From: Comamonadaceae bacterium UBA2121
Lineage (GTDB): Bacteria > Pseudomonadota > Gammaproteobacteria > Burkholderiales > Burkholderiaceae_C
DNA: 64,000 bases
Direction of reading: 5' to 3'
Assembly (NCBI GenBank): GCA_002331385.1
Contig: DCYB01000004.1
Span: forward strand, 227,799-291,798
Shown here one piece after another: positions 1 to 8,546 of the stretch. How positions within the stretch are numbered: position 1 is the first letter of the stretch; every line of letters starts with the position of its first letter. Made by a program: the position numbers and the translations under genes. The notes under the pieces are model-generated. The model had not been told where the DNA came from and searched no databases. It saw only the letters and a list, made by a program, of their open reading frames with translations.

Positions 1-221
1 TCGATCGGCATGCGCCCGGACGCGCCGAGTTGCAGCGGCGAGTAATCGTCGAACACCTCGGCCATCTTGCCGATGCGCTTGAGCACGTCGCCGTCGCGCA
101 CCACCGTGCTCTGGCAATACGGGCAGACCGCGTAGATCGACTGCGCGCTCTTGAATTCCACAGGCGCGCCGCATCCGGGACACGGCGCGCTGTAGTAACG
201 CTGGGTGGCACTAGTGGCCAT
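1..221 (-). CDS. DUF4178-type zinc-ribbon protein, N-terminal part (cut by window edge)
   Basis: Only the first 73 codons are visible; the gene runs off the left edge. Translation from the ATG at 221 gives a protein with two CxxC-type pairs, CPGC at about residues 14-17 and CPYC at about 33-36, which is a small zinc ribbon, followed by the start of a further domain. A zinc ribbon leading into a DUF4178 domain beside an SPFH-domain gene is a recurrent bacterial pair, and an SPFH gene lies 136 bases upstream on the same strand. The DUF4178 domain itself is outside the window, so the family name is inferred from the ribbon and the context. No catalytic role is known to me. Confidence 0.6.
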   Translation of the reverse strand, partial: MATSATQRYYSAPCPGCGAPVEFKSAQSIYAVCPYCQSTVVRDGDVLKRIGKMAEVFDDYSPLQLGASGRMPI

Positions 222-357
222 AGGTCATCGGAGAATCAGTTCGGGAACGGGAAGAGTGGCCACCCGCCGTTGGCGCGCTCATCCATACGATGGGCGCAAC
301 CAGCGGCGCAGCGGCGAGACGACAAGACCTGTGCGGGACGCAACGGCAGCCCACGCA

Positions 358-1413
358 TCAGCTCAGTTTCTTGAGCAGTTCGGTCTTCTTCGCGTCGAAC
401 TCTTCCTGCGTGAGAATGCCCTTGGACTTGAGCTCGCCCAGCTTCTCCAGCGTCGCCATCACCTCATCGGGCTTGATGCCCACAGGCTGAGCGGCAGGGG
501 CCGCCGGCGCAGCGCCCGCAGCCGGTGCGCCGCCTTGCAAGCCTTGCTGCAGGTTCTGCGCCAGCACCTGGCCCAGGGCCACGCCTGCGCCCAGGCCCAT
601 CGCATCACCGGCCACACCGCCGCCGCCCGAGCCCGCACCTTCGGCAAATTTCGGAATCGACTGCGCCGTCTGGTATTGCATGAACTTGCCCATGTCGTTG
701 CCGACCATGCCCATGCCGATCTTCTGATCGAGGATCTTTTGCAGTTCCTCGGGCAGAGAGAGGTTCTGCACCGTCATGCCTTCGAGCTTCAGCCCGATCT
801 TTTCAAAAGCAGGCGTCAGTTCCTTGGTCAGCGCATTGGCAAACATGATCTGGTTGGCCGCCAGATCGAGGAACGGCAGGCCACTCGAAGCAATCGCGTT
901 GCTGATGTTCTGCAGCACCAGCCCACGCAGTTGACCGTCCAGATCATCGACCGTGTAGGTGTCGCGCGTGCCCGAGATCTCGGTATGGAACAGCTTGGGG
1001 TCGGCAACGCGGTAGGTGTAATTACCAAAGGCGCGCAGGCGCACGGCACCGAACTCGCTGTCGCGGATGGTGATGGGCTGCGGCGTGCCCCACTTCTGGT
1101 CGATCTGCTGGCGTGTGGAAAAAAAGTACACATCGCTCTTGAACGGCGACTCGAAGAGCTTGTCCCAGTTCTTCAAATAGGTGAGTACGGGCAGCGTCTG
1201 CGTAGTCAGCTTGTACGTGCCGGGGCCGAACACATCGGCCACCTGACCTTCGTTGACGAACACGGCCATCTGCGACTCGCGCACCACCAGCGTGCCACCG
1301 TTCTGGATTTCCATGTCGCGCATCGGAAACCGCCAGGCCAGCGTGCCGTCGTCCTGTTCGGTCCACTGGATGATGTCGATGAACTGTTTCTTGATGAAAT
1401 CCATCAGTGCCAT
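358..1413 (-). CDS. SPFH domain-containing protein with C-terminal SHOCT-like segment
   Basis: A 351-residue protein. The N-terminal two thirds match the SPFH (stomatin/prohibitin/flotillin-like) 'virion core protein' type, opening with MDFIKKQFIDIIQW. A Gly/Ala/Pro-rich linker (about residues 265-315) leads to a short SHOCT-like helical end with the pattern LGELKSKGILTQEEFDAKK. The reading frame could start 22 codons earlier at 1479, but the ATG at 1413 has a GGAG seven bases upstream and matches the usual family N-terminus. It lies just upstream of the zinc-ribbon gene at the left edge and is probably co-transcribed with it. SPFH proteins scaffold membrane-associated assemblies; the specific role of this subgroup is unknown to me. 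Confidence 0.8.
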   Translation of the reverse strand: MALMDFIKKQFIDIIQWTEQDDGTLAWRFPMRDMEIQNGGTLVVRESQMAVFVNEGQVADVFGPGTYKLTTQTLPVLTYLKNWDKLFESPFKSDVYFFSTRQQIDQKWGTPQPITIRDSEFGAVRLRAFGNYTYRVADPKLFHTEISGTRDTYTVDDLDGQLRGLVLQNISNAIASSGLPFLDLAANQIMFANALTKELTPAFEKIGLKLEGMTVQNLSLPEELQKILDQKIGMGMVGNDMGKFMQYQTAQSIPKFAEGAGSGGGGVAGDAMGLGAGVALGQVLAQNLQQGLQGGAPAAGAAPAAPAAQPVGIKPDEVMATLEKLGELKSKGILTQEEFDAKKTELLKKLS

Positions 1414-1557
1414 GTAAGCGCTCCGGTAGTTGGAAAGTCGAGCCTGCGGCCCGGACTGCGCATCATAGCGATACCCCATCCGATGCGGCTAGCGATACAT
1501 GCAGTTACCGCCGCAGACTATCGCCGCAGTTGGGACAATCGATTGGTCAAATCAATT

Positions 1558-1576
1558 GAGAATGAATATCATTTGA
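1558..1576. promoter_or_regulatory. Fur-box-like palindrome
   Basis: The core AATGA-ATA-TCATT (1561-1573) is a perfect 5-base inverted repeat. The 19-base stretch matches 13 of 19 positions of the classical Fur consensus by eye. It ends 25 bases before the start of the DUF2061 gene, so it could overlap that gene's promoter. Regulation by iron is inferred from this match only. Confidence 0.35.
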
Positions 1577-1601
1577 TGCAACTGAAAAGAAAGACCGCAT
1601 C

Positions 1602-1871
1602 ATGACCCGCCTCATCACCGCCGCCCGCAACAACCGTCTCACCCTGATGAAGACGGGCAGCTACTACCTCATCCACATCTGCGTTGCCGCCCTCGTGGCC
1701 TACGCCGTCACGGGCAACCTGATTGCCTCGCTCACGCTCAGCCTGCTGGAGCCCACCGTGCAGGCCGTGGCGTTCTTCTTCCACGAAAAAGGCTGGCAAC
1801 GGGTGCTGGAGCGCCTCAACGCCGCACAAGCCAAAGCCATCAACCCAACCGCTGCTGTCGGTGCTGCCTGA
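1602..1871 (+). CDS. DUF2061 family small membrane protein
   Basis: An 89-residue protein matching the DUF2061 family: the motif MKTGSYYLIHICVAALVAY begins at residue 16, and two hydrophobic segments are followed by SLLEPTVQAVAFFFHEKGW. Full family length is about 60-90 residues, so it appears complete. The start has a purine-rich GAAAAGAAAG upstream. It stands alone, divergent from the SPFH gene, with a Fur-box-like palindrome in its leader. The function of DUF2061 proteins is not established; some genomes place them near sulfur-metabolism genes, which is not the case here. Confidence 0.8.
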   Translation: MTRLITAARNNRLTLMKTGSYYLIHICVAALVAYAVTGNLIASLTLSLLEPTVQAVAFFFHEKGWQRVLERLNAAQAKAINPTAAVGAA

Positions 1872-1999
1872 GATGCCAGCACGCCCATTACATCACCCGG
1901 CAGGACAATGGACGCGCGCGTTCTGGCGCTGGCTGCTCGCGCAATGGCAAGCACAGGCGGCGGCATACTGATCTTGTTATCCAGGCAGTGGCATGCTGT

Positions 2000-2752
2000 C
2001 TACGCGCTTTCGGCCATGTGCACGGGCCACTTGCCGCCCAGATTCTGCGTGGCTTCCTGGGCCGCCTTGAGCATCAGCGATTTCATGCGCGACACGGCCA
2101 GCTCCGAAAACCGCTCCAGCGGCCCCGACACGGACATCGCACCCACCAGCGATGCCGATGGCCCGAACACTGGCGCCGCAATCGCGCCGCACAGCGGGTC
2201 CCGCTCACCAAAGGACGTGTAGAGCACTTCTGCCGGCGACAGCATGTCATTCTTTCCGGACAGACCTTCTCCGAAGGCGGTGAGTACCTTCCCCGCCGCA
2301 CCGCGTTGCAGCGGCAGCAGATCGCCCGGACGCACGCGGTCCAGCGTCGAGTGGTTGGAGTCGATGCGCATCAGGCAGAGGCGATTCTCATCGTCGTGCC
2401 GCACGTGAAAGGACGGGCTCTCCGTTCCCTGACTGACCAGCCATGCGAGTTGCGGATAGATCGCATCCTGCAATCCATTCGTCTGTTCAAACGAGCGCCC
2501 GAAGACGAACGCCAGCGGTCCGAGGGCATAGCGCTTGTCCTTGCGGTGCACGACCAGGCCAGCCTTTTCCAGAGAAGACAGAAGCCGCAATTGCGTGCTC
2601 TTGTACATCCCGGTGCGCTGGGCGATTTCGGTCAGTGTCAAGGCATTGCCCGCGTTGGCGAGCGTCGTGGCGATAAGCAAGGCGCGGTCCACCGCCGCAA
2701 CACCATCGTTGCGTACAGCAGTTTCGCCAGTTGAAAGCTTGGGCATGGGCAT
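2000..2752 (-). CDS. IclR family transcriptional regulator
   Basis: A 250-residue protein with the two-domain IclR layout: a winged helix-turn-helix at about residues 18-80 (TLTEIAQRTGMYKSTQLRLL is the recognition region), then the ligand-binding domain with the family pattern GAAGKVLTAFG and a closing AAPVFGPSASLVGAMSVSGP. It is transcribed away from the acyl-CoA carboxylase operon, separated by about 310 bases that contain a perfect inverted repeat. The likely role is local control of that operon in response to its substrate or a CoA intermediate. An alternative start lies two codons downstream (2746); neither start has a strong ribosome binding site. Confidence 0.92.
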   Translation of the reverse strand: MPMPKLSTGETAVRNDGVAAVDRALLIATTLANAGNALTLTEIAQRTGMYKSTQLRLLSSLEKAGLVVHRKDKRYALGPLAFVFGRSFEQTNGLQDAIYPQLAWLVSQGTESPSFHVRHDDENRLCLMRIDSNHSTLDRVRPGDLLPLQRGAAGKVLTAFGEGLSGKNDMLSPAEVLYTSFGERDPLCGAIAAPVFGPSASLVGAMSVSGPLERFSELAVSRMKSLMLKAAQEATQNLGGKWPVHMAESA

Positions 2753-3018
2753 CAGGGAAAGGGTTCACAAACATATGAGCAGATGGCGCGATTGTGACGG
2801 ACAAGCGCGAGTCATCGCCACTAAGCAGCCCTGCATGAAGAAAAGTTTTGCGTAACAGAACAAATTAACCCGTAAAAACATGCGCCGCTCGCGCGAAGCT
2901 CCCCAGATCTAGAGCGACTTTTCATTTAGCCGATCGTTCACATTCCGGGGGATAACACCTAGCAATCTGGCGTTGACTTCCCTGGCAAACTCCTGAAAAC
3001 TATAAAAAAGGAACTATT

Positions 3019-3035
3019 GTTCTATTTGATAGAAC
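3019..3035. promoter_or_regulatory. Perfect inverted repeat, candidate IclR operator
   Basis: GTTCTAT-TTG-ATAGAAC is a perfect 7-base inverted repeat with a 3-base spacer, the size of known IclR-family sites. A further half-site GAACTAT lies at 3011-3017. It sits in the IclR/operon intergenic region, 30-47 bases before the first gene of the operon. An upstream TTGACT (2973-2978) and TATAAA (3001-3006) are present but 22 bases apart, so I do not call a promoter. Confidence 0.5.
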
Positions 3036-3065
3036 TATTTGCCATCCACTCAAGGAGACATGAAC

Positions 3066-4067
3066 GTGACCGTCAACAAGCGCTTTGTCCTGACCGCGGT
3101 AGCCAGCGTCACCACCCTGTGCATGACGATGGGCAGCGCCAGTGCCCAACCGTCCGCTGACGGTTACCCGAACAAGCCCATCCGCTTCGTTGTCGGTTTC
3201 AGTGCTGGCAACTCGATTGACTCCGTCGCGCGCATCGTGGCGCAGCACATCACGAACAAGACGGGGCAGCCCGTCGTGGTGGACAACCGCACTGGCGCAA
3301 ACGGCATGCTCGCGGCGTCCGAGGTGGCACGCTCGGCACCCGATGGCTACACGATCCTGATCAGCAATTCCAGCACCATCACCGTCAACCCGTCGCTCTA
3401 CAAGAAGATGGCGTATGACGTGAAAAAAGACTTTGCCCCGGTCTCCCTCGTCGTCTCCGTGCCGTTCATCCTGACCGTCAATCCGCAGAATGAGCCCATC
3501 GGTACGGCACCGAATCTCAAGGCCATGCTGGACCTGGCCAAGGCCAAGCCGGGAACCTATTCCTACGGCTCTGCGGGGGTCGGAAATCTCACGCAATTGA
3601 GCTACGAATTGCTGAACGGCATGGCGGGCGTGAAGATGACCCATGTGGCCTATCGCGGCACGGCACCAGCACAGGTTGCGGTGCTGGCCAAGGAGGTGGA
3701 CTCCACGTTCGACAATCCCTCCTCGGTCCCCAAGATCAAGGCCGGACAGTTGCGCGCGCTGGCGGTGACGTCCGCCCAGCGCTGGCATGAACTGCCCGAA
3801 GTGCCCACGATTGCCGAAGCTGGCTTTCCCGGCTTCGACATCTCGTTCTGGGTTGGCGCGCTGGCCCCATCGGCCACCCCTGCACCTGTCGTGAACAAGC
3901 TGTCCGAGCTGATCTCCACTGCGCTGCAAGATCCGGAAGTGAAGGCCAAGCTGGCGCAGCAAGGCAACATCCGCATGCTTGGCCCCAAGCCCTTCGCGCA
4001 GCAGATCGAGAGCGAGACAAAACAGTACGCCGACATCATCCGCAAAGCGAACATCTCGCTGGATTGA
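3066..4067 (+). CDS. Bug/TctC family tripartite tricarboxylate-type substrate-binding protein
   Basis: About 333 residues: a Sec signal peptide ending ...GSASA, then the Bug fold with its family opening GYPNKPIRFVVGFSAGNS, the GANGMLAASEVARSAPDGYT segment, and a late EVPTIAEAGFPGFD. These are periplasmic receptors for small carboxylates, expanded in Burkholderiales. No TctA/TctB membrane subunits are encoded nearby, so the permease partner must lie elsewhere. Start: an AAGGAG lies eight bases before the GTG at 3066 but only two bases before the in-frame ATG at 3060, so I prefer 3066; an in-frame TTG at 3039 is unlikely. First gene of the operon, and probably the receptor for the carboxylate the operon degrades. 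Confidence 0.93.
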   Translation: MTVNKRFVLTAVASVTTLCMTMGSASAQPSADGYPNKPIRFVVGFSAGNSIDSVARIVAQHITNKTGQPVVVDNRTGANGMLAASEVARSAPDGYTILISNSSTITVNPSLYKKMAYDVKKDFAPVSLVVSVPFILTVNPQNEPIGTAPNLKAMLDLAKAKPGTYSYGSAGVGNLTQLSYELLNGMAGVKMTHVAYRGTAPAQVAVLAKEVDSTFDNPSSVPKIKAGQLRALAVTSAQRWHELPEVPTIAEAGFPGFDISFWVGALAPSATPAPVVNKLSELISTALQDPEVKAKLAQQGNIRMLGPKPFAQQIESETKQYADIIRKANISLD

Positions 4068-4141
4068 GGCGCCAACGCGCGCTCACATCCACACGAACAA
4101 CCAACGCGCCCAGAGCGCGACAACAACTGGAGCAACACACG

Positions 4142-5689
4142 GTGGCCTGGGAAAAGGAATTGGAAGAACTCGCGCGCAGAACCGACATGTCGCAGCGCAT
4201 GGGTGGAGCAGAAAAGCTCAAGCGGCATCGCGATGCAGGCAAGCTGCCGGTGCGCGAGCGCATCGACGCACTGGTCGACGCGGGCTCGTTTCGCGAAGTA
4301 GGCGGACTGGCCGGAAGCGGCTCCTATGACGACAGCGGCGAACTGACCGACTTCACGCCATCCAACCTGCTCATGGGCCGCGCCCGCATCGAAGGGCGTC
4401 CCGCCGTCGTGATGGGTGACGACTTCACGGTGCGCGGCGGCGCCAACGACGGCGCGGTGGGCGACAAGATGATCGTCGCCGAGCAGATGGCGCACGATCT
4501 GCGCATACCCCTCGTGCGCCTGGTGGATGGCACGGGCGGTGGCGGATCAGTGAAGAACATCGAGCTCAAGGGACACACGCTGCTGCCCAAGCTGAAATCC
4601 TGGCCCTACATTGCGCGCAATCTGGCTACGGTACCGGTCGTGGGCCTCGGCCTTGGCTCGGTGGCCGGACTCGGTGCTGCGCGGGTATCGGCAAGCCACT
4701 ATTCCGTGATGGTGCGCGACACCGCGCAATTGTTCGTGGCCGGCCCGCCCGTGGTGGCCCGTACCGGACAGCACATCGACAAGAACGATCTGGGCGGCAG
4801 CCAGATTCACACGCGCAATGGCGTGGTCGACGACGAAGCGGATTCGGAAGCCGATGCATTTGCGCGCGCCAGGCGCTTTCTCTCGTATCTTCCGCCATCC
4901 ATCTACGAACTACCGCCGCGCGCTGAAAGCGGTCGCGATGCCGCCGCCGATCAGCAGGCCTTGCGCAACGCCATTCCCGAAAACACGCGCTCGGTCTACA
5001 AGATCCGGACCATTGTCGAGACGCTGGTCGACAGCGGCTCCTTCATGGAAATCGGCCGCCATTGGGGCCGTGCCATCGCAGCCGGTCTGGCCCGCATCGA
5101 TGGCTGGCCCGTGGTGGTGATCGCCAGCGACCCGTATCACTATGGCGGCGCCTGGGACAGGCAGACGGCGGAAAAATACATGCGCATGGTCGATCTGGCC
5201 GAGCAATTCCACCTGCCCGTCGTGAACCTCGTCGATGTGCCCGGCTTCCGCATTGGGCTCGACGCCGAGAAGGAAGGCGTGATGCGTGCTGGCGTGCGCG
5301 CGCTCACGGCGATTGCCCAGAGCACGGTGCCGTGGTGCACCATCATCATCCGCAAGGCGTTCGGCGTGGCAGGCGGGGGGCACCAGAACGCCGACCGCTT
5401 CAACTTCCGCTATGCCTGGCCGTCGGCGCAATGGGGATCCTTGCCCATCGAAGGCGGGCTGGAGGTCGCCTACAAGGCCGACATCGAGGCCGCCGACGAT
5501 CCCGAAGCCACGCGTGCGCGCATCGAAAAGCGCGTACGCGGGCTGACTTCCCCCTACCGCAGTGCAGAGGCTTTCGTGGTCGAGGACATCATCGACCCCG
5601 CCCGCACCCGCGAGACGCTGGTGGAGTTTTCCAACCTCAGCGCGCCCTTGCGCCAGGCGGGTCAGGCACGCTTCGGCTATCGCCCCTGA
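4142..5689 (+). CDS. Acyl-CoA carboxylase carboxyltransferase (beta) subunit
   Basis: A 515-residue biotin-dependent carboxyltransferase of the PccB/MccB type. The N-terminal half carries KLPVRERIDALVD and the glycine-rich DGTGGGGSVKN. The C-terminal half has VNLVDVPGFRIGLDAEKEG followed by a biotin-side GVAGGGHQNADRFNF. It would move CO2 from carboxybiotin to an acyl-CoA, or the reverse. The GTG at 4142 is preferred because a GGAG lies nine bases upstream and the resulting length is typical; the frame is open back to a TTG at 4064. A biotin carrier follows 96 bases downstream, but no biotin carboxylase subunit exists in the operon. The substrate cannot be told from sequence alone. Confidence 0.92.
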   Translation: MAWEKELEELARRTDMSQRMGGAEKLKRHRDAGKLPVRERIDALVDAGSFREVGGLAGSGSYDDSGELTDFTPSNLLMGRARIEGRPAVVMGDDFTVRGGANDGAVGDKMIVAEQMAHDLRIPLVRLVDGTGGGGSVKNIELKGHTLLPKLKSWPYIARNLATVPVVGLGLGSVAGLGAARVSASHYSVMVRDTAQLFVAGPPVVARTGQHIDKNDLGGSQIHTRNGVVDDEADSEADAFARARRFLSYLPPSIYELPPRAESGRDAAADQQALRNAIPENTRSVYKIRTIVETLVDSGSFMEIGRHWGRAIAAGLARIDGWPVVVIASDPYHYGGAWDRQTAEKYMRMVDLAEQFHLPVVNLVDVPGFRIGLDAEKEGVMRAGVRALTAIAQSTVPWCTIIIRKAFGVAGGGHQNADRFNFRYAWPSAQWGSLPIEGGLEVAYKADIEAADDPEATRARIEKRVRGLTSPYRSAEAFVVEDIIDPARTRETLVEFSNLSAPLRQAGQARFGYRP

Positions 5690-5785
5690 GGCCATTGGCA
5701 GGCAGCGCACGCCGGCCCGCATGCAATGGTATGTGCGCCCTGCGCTCTTCCCCTCAACATCAACGCATCACCCACAGGAAACAAC

Positions 5786-6001
5786 ATGGCAGCCATTCTC
5801 AAATCTCCCCTCGCCGGTCGCATCGTGACACTGTGTGTCGAACCCCAATCCACGGTTGCCGCGGGCGATGCCGTGCTGATCGTCGAATCGATGAAGATGG
5901 AAATCCCCGTGGAGGCCGAGCGCGGAGGAAAGATCGTCAAGTTCCTCGTCGAGGCCGGTGAGGAAGTGACCGAGGGCCAGCCGCTGGCGGAACTGCAATG
6001 A
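5786..6001 (+). CDS. Small biotin/lipoyl carrier protein
   Basis: A 71-residue stand-alone carrier domain with the biotinylation motif ESMKMEIPV (the modified Lys is at about residue 36), flanked by the glycine-bounded strands typical of biotinyl domains. It presumably carries carboxybiotin to the carboxyltransferase encoded just upstream. The ATG at 5786 follows an AGGAA and gives the normal size for a free-standing carrier; an upstream in-frame start at 5726 would add unrelated residues. Its stop overlaps the next start (ATGA). Most acyl-CoA carboxylases carry this domain at the C-terminus of the biotin carboxylase subunit, so the free-standing form together with the missing carboxylase is notable. 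Confidence 0.92.
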   Translation: MAAILKSPLAGRIVTLCVEPQSTVAAGDAVLIVESMKMEIPVEAERGGKIVKFLVEAGEEVTEGQPLAELQ

Positions 6002-8124
6002 CCCAGAGCGCCACCCACACTCCCCCGTTTGATCGACATGGCCGGGTGGCCGTCATCACTTGGTCCAACCCGCCCGTGAACGGCATCTCCTTCGCCGTGC
6101 GCCAGCATGTGGCGGGGGGGCTCGATGCGGCGATGGACGATGCCGGAATCGACGCCATCGTCCTGACGGGTGCAGGGCGCATGTTCTCCGGCGGCGCCGA
6201 CATTCGCGAGTTCAACACGCCACTCAGCGCTGGCGATCCCATCACGCCCAAGCTGATTGCGCGCATCGAAAACCTGGGCAAACCGGTGATCGCCGCGATT
6301 CACGGTGCCGCGCTGGGCGGCGGTCTCGAACTGGCCCTGGGCTGCCACTGGCGTGTCGCGCTCGCCGACGCCACCGTGGCGTTGCCCGAAGTGAAGCTCG
6401 GCCTGCTCCCAGGTGGCGGAGGCACGCAGCGCCTGCCGCGACTGATCGGCGTGGAAAAGGCCCTCGACTGGATTGTCACGGGCAAACCAGTCAAGGCCCG
6501 GGCCGCACTGGACGCCGGTGTGCTCGACGCACTGTTTGACGATGAACTGGTCGCCAACGCCGTCGCATTCGCATCCCGTCTCGCCCCCGCGACGGCATTG
6601 CGCGCCACCGGCAAGCTGCCCGTCAAGGTGCCCGACAACGCCGCCACGCTGTTCGAGCAGGCCCGCGAGCACGCACGCAAAACGGCCAGAGGCATGGACG
6701 CGCCGCTCCAGTGCATCGCCTGCGTAGAGGAGTCCACCCACAGCACGCTGGAAGAGGGATTGCAATTTGAGCGTGCCCGCTTCCTGGAACTGGTCAATGG
6801 CACGCAGTCCAAGGCCATCCGCCATCTGTTCTTTGCCGAACGCGAAGCCGCCAAGCCACCGCGCGATGCGCTCGACGCGCCTGCGCGCAGCGTCCAACGT
6901 GTCGGCGTGATTGGCGCTGGCACGATGGGAACCGGTATTTCCATGGCATTCGCCAACGCCGGTTATCCGGTGACGCTGGTGGAAGCCAACGATGCCAATC
7001 TGCAAAAGGGCCTGGCCACCATCGAACGCAACTATGCGGCCACCGTGAGCAAGGGCAAGCTCGACGCGCAGGAAATGCGCGCACGTGTCGAGCGCATCCA
7101 CGGCACGACGGACATGCAGCAACTGGCCGATATGGATCTCGTGATCGAGGCGGCCTTCGAGGACATTGTGGTCAAGCACAGCCTGTTCCGCCAGCTCGAC
7201 CAGATCGTGCGCCAGGGCGCCATCCTGGCGACCAATACGTCGCGGCTGGACATCAACGACATCGCCGCCGTCACCTCACGTCCGCAGGACGTGGTGGGCC
7301 TGCACTTCTTCAGTCCCGCCAACGTGATGAAGCTGCTGGAGATCGTGCGTGGCAACGCCACCGCCGCCGACGTGCTGACGACGGTGCTGCACGTGGCCAA
7401 ACGCATTGGCAAAGTGCCCGCCGTGGTCGGCGTATGCGACGGCTTCGTCGGCAACCGCATGGTCAGCCCCTATACCCGTGAGGCGCACTTTCTGCTCGAA
7501 GAAGGCGCCACACCACAGCAAGTGGATCAGGCACTGGAACGCTTTGGCTTGGCCATGGGCCCGCTGCGCATGGGCGATATGGCCGGGCTGGACATCAGTT
7601 GGGCCGCGCGCAAACGACTCGCGCCCACACGACCGCAACACATTCGTTACTGCCATGTTGCCGACCGGCTCTGTGAGTCCGGCCGCTTCGGTCAGAAAAC
7701 GGGCGAAGGCTTCTACCGCTACGAAGCTAGCAGCCGCGCCCCCATTCCGGACCCGAAAGTGGAGGCCATCATCGCAGCATGCGCCGAGGCATCCGGCATT
7801 GAGCGCCGCACGATCACCGATGAAGAAATCGTCGAGCGCACGATGTACGCCCTCGTCAACGAAGCGGCACGGATTCTGGAAGATGGCGTGGCCCAGCGCG
7901 GCAGCGACATCGACGTGATCTACGTGAACGGCTACGGCTTTCCCGCCAGTCGCGGCGGCCCACTCTTCTATGCCGACACCGTCGGTCTGCCCAAGGTGCT
8001 GGAGCGCATTCGCCAGTTCCACCAGGAGCATGGCGAGTTGTGGACGCCTGCTCCGTTGCTGGAGCGACTGGTGGCCGAGGGCAAGCCGATTTCCACCTAC
8101 GAAGCGGCAACGGAAAAAGCATGA
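5998..8124 (+). CDS. Fused enoyl-CoA hydratase / 3-hydroxyacyl-CoA dehydrogenase (FadB/FadJ type)
   Basis: A 708-residue bifunctional beta-oxidation enzyme. Residues about 10-190 are a crotonase domain with the oxyanion segment GRMFSGGADIREF and the pocket AALGGGLELALG, followed by LPEVKLGLLPGGGGTQRLPR. From about residue 300 there is an NAD-binding Rossmann segment, VGVIGAGTMGTGIS, then ATNTSRLDI, HFFSPANVMKLLEI and two C-terminal 3-hydroxyacyl-CoA dehydrogenase domains. It should hydrate an enoyl-CoA and oxidise the alcohol to the 3-ketoacyl-CoA. It overlaps both neighbours by four bases (ATGA), so translation is coupled. No separate thiolase with a standard active site lies in the operon. 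Confidence 0.94.
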   Translation: MTQSATHTPPFDRHGRVAVITWSNPPVNGISFAVRQHVAGGLDAAMDDAGIDAIVLTGAGRMFSGGADIREFNTPLSAGDPITPKLIARIENLGKPVIAAIHGAALGGGLELALGCHWRVALADATVALPEVKLGLLPGGGGTQRLPRLIGVEKALDWIVTGKPVKARAALDAGVLDALFDDELVANAVAFASRLAPATALRATGKLPVKVPDNAATLFEQAREHARKTARGMDAPLQCIACVEESTHSTLEEGLQFERARFLELVNGTQSKAIRHLFFAEREAAKPPRDALDAPARSVQRVGVIGAGTMGTGISMAFANAGYPVTLVEANDANLQKGLATIERNYAATVSKGKLDAQEMRARVERIHGTTDMQQLADMDLVIEAAFEDIVVKHSLFRQLDQIVRQGAILATNTSRLDINDIAAVTSRPQDVVGLHFFSPANVMKLLEIVRGNATAADVLTTVLHVAKRIGKVPAVVGVCDGFVGNRMVSPYTREAHFLLEEGATPQQVDQALERFGLAMGPLRMGDMAGLDISWAARKRLAPTRPQHIRYCHVADRLCESGRFGQKTGEGFYRYEASSRAPIPDPKVEAIIAACAEASGIERRTITDEEIVERTMYALVNEAARILEDGVAQRGSDIDVIYVNGYGFPASRGGPLFYADTVGLPKVLERIRQFHQEHGELWTPAPLLERLVAEGKPISTYEAATEKA

Positions 8125-8546
8125 CGAACCAACAATCCGCCGCACATCCGGCTCAACAACCGGCCGCAGGGCCGGACGCGAAGTTTCAGGAATTCCTGGG
8201 CCAGGGCGAATTCCGGATCCAGCAGTGCGCAAGCTGCCAGCGGCATATTTTTTACCCGCGCGTACTCTGCCCTCACTGCGGCAGTACGCAACTGAATTGG
8301 CGCCAGGCCAGCGGAGACGGCAGCGTTCACGCATGCAGTGTGGTCATGGGCAAACCCGGAACGCAAACCGACTATGCCGTAGTGCTGGTGGACCTCAAGG
8401 AAGGCGCGCGCATGATGAGCCATGTGGTGGACTGTGACCCGCACGCGGTGCACATCGGCATGCCGCTGCGGGCACGCATCGTCCAGCGCGAAGGCGGTCC
8501 GCTCGTGGTCTTCGCGCCCAGCGTGCCCGGGGAGGCCACACCATGA
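8121..8546 (+). CDS. OB-fold / zinc-ribbon (DUF35-type) partner protein
   Basis: A 141-residue protein with the DUF35 layout: an N-terminal helix, a rubredoxin-like zinc ribbon with CASC (about residues 36-39) and CPHCGS (about 51-56), then an OB-fold. In this family such proteins form complexes with thiolase-fold enzymes, shaping the acyl-CoA site; steroid side-chain enzymes (ChsH2 with Ltp2) and benzoylsuccinyl-CoA thiolase (BbsA with BbsB) are known cases. Here it overlaps the following thiolase-fold gene by four bases, which supports such a pair. The ATG at 8121 is chosen because it overlaps the previous stop; the longer frame from 8040 lies inside the upstream gene. Confidence 0.88.
   Translation: MTNQQSAAHPAQQPAAGPDAKFQEFLGQGEFRIQQCASCQRHIFYPRVLCPHCGSTQLNWRQASGDGSVHACSVVMGKPGTQTDYAVVLVDLKEGARMMSHVVDCDPHAVHIGMPLRARIVQREGGPLVVFAPSVPGEATP

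Noticed and set aside
2973..3006. Sigma-70 promoter TTGACT/TATAAA before the catabolic operon
   Set aside because: The two hexamers are 22 bases apart, too far for a standard promoter, so I noted them without calling one.
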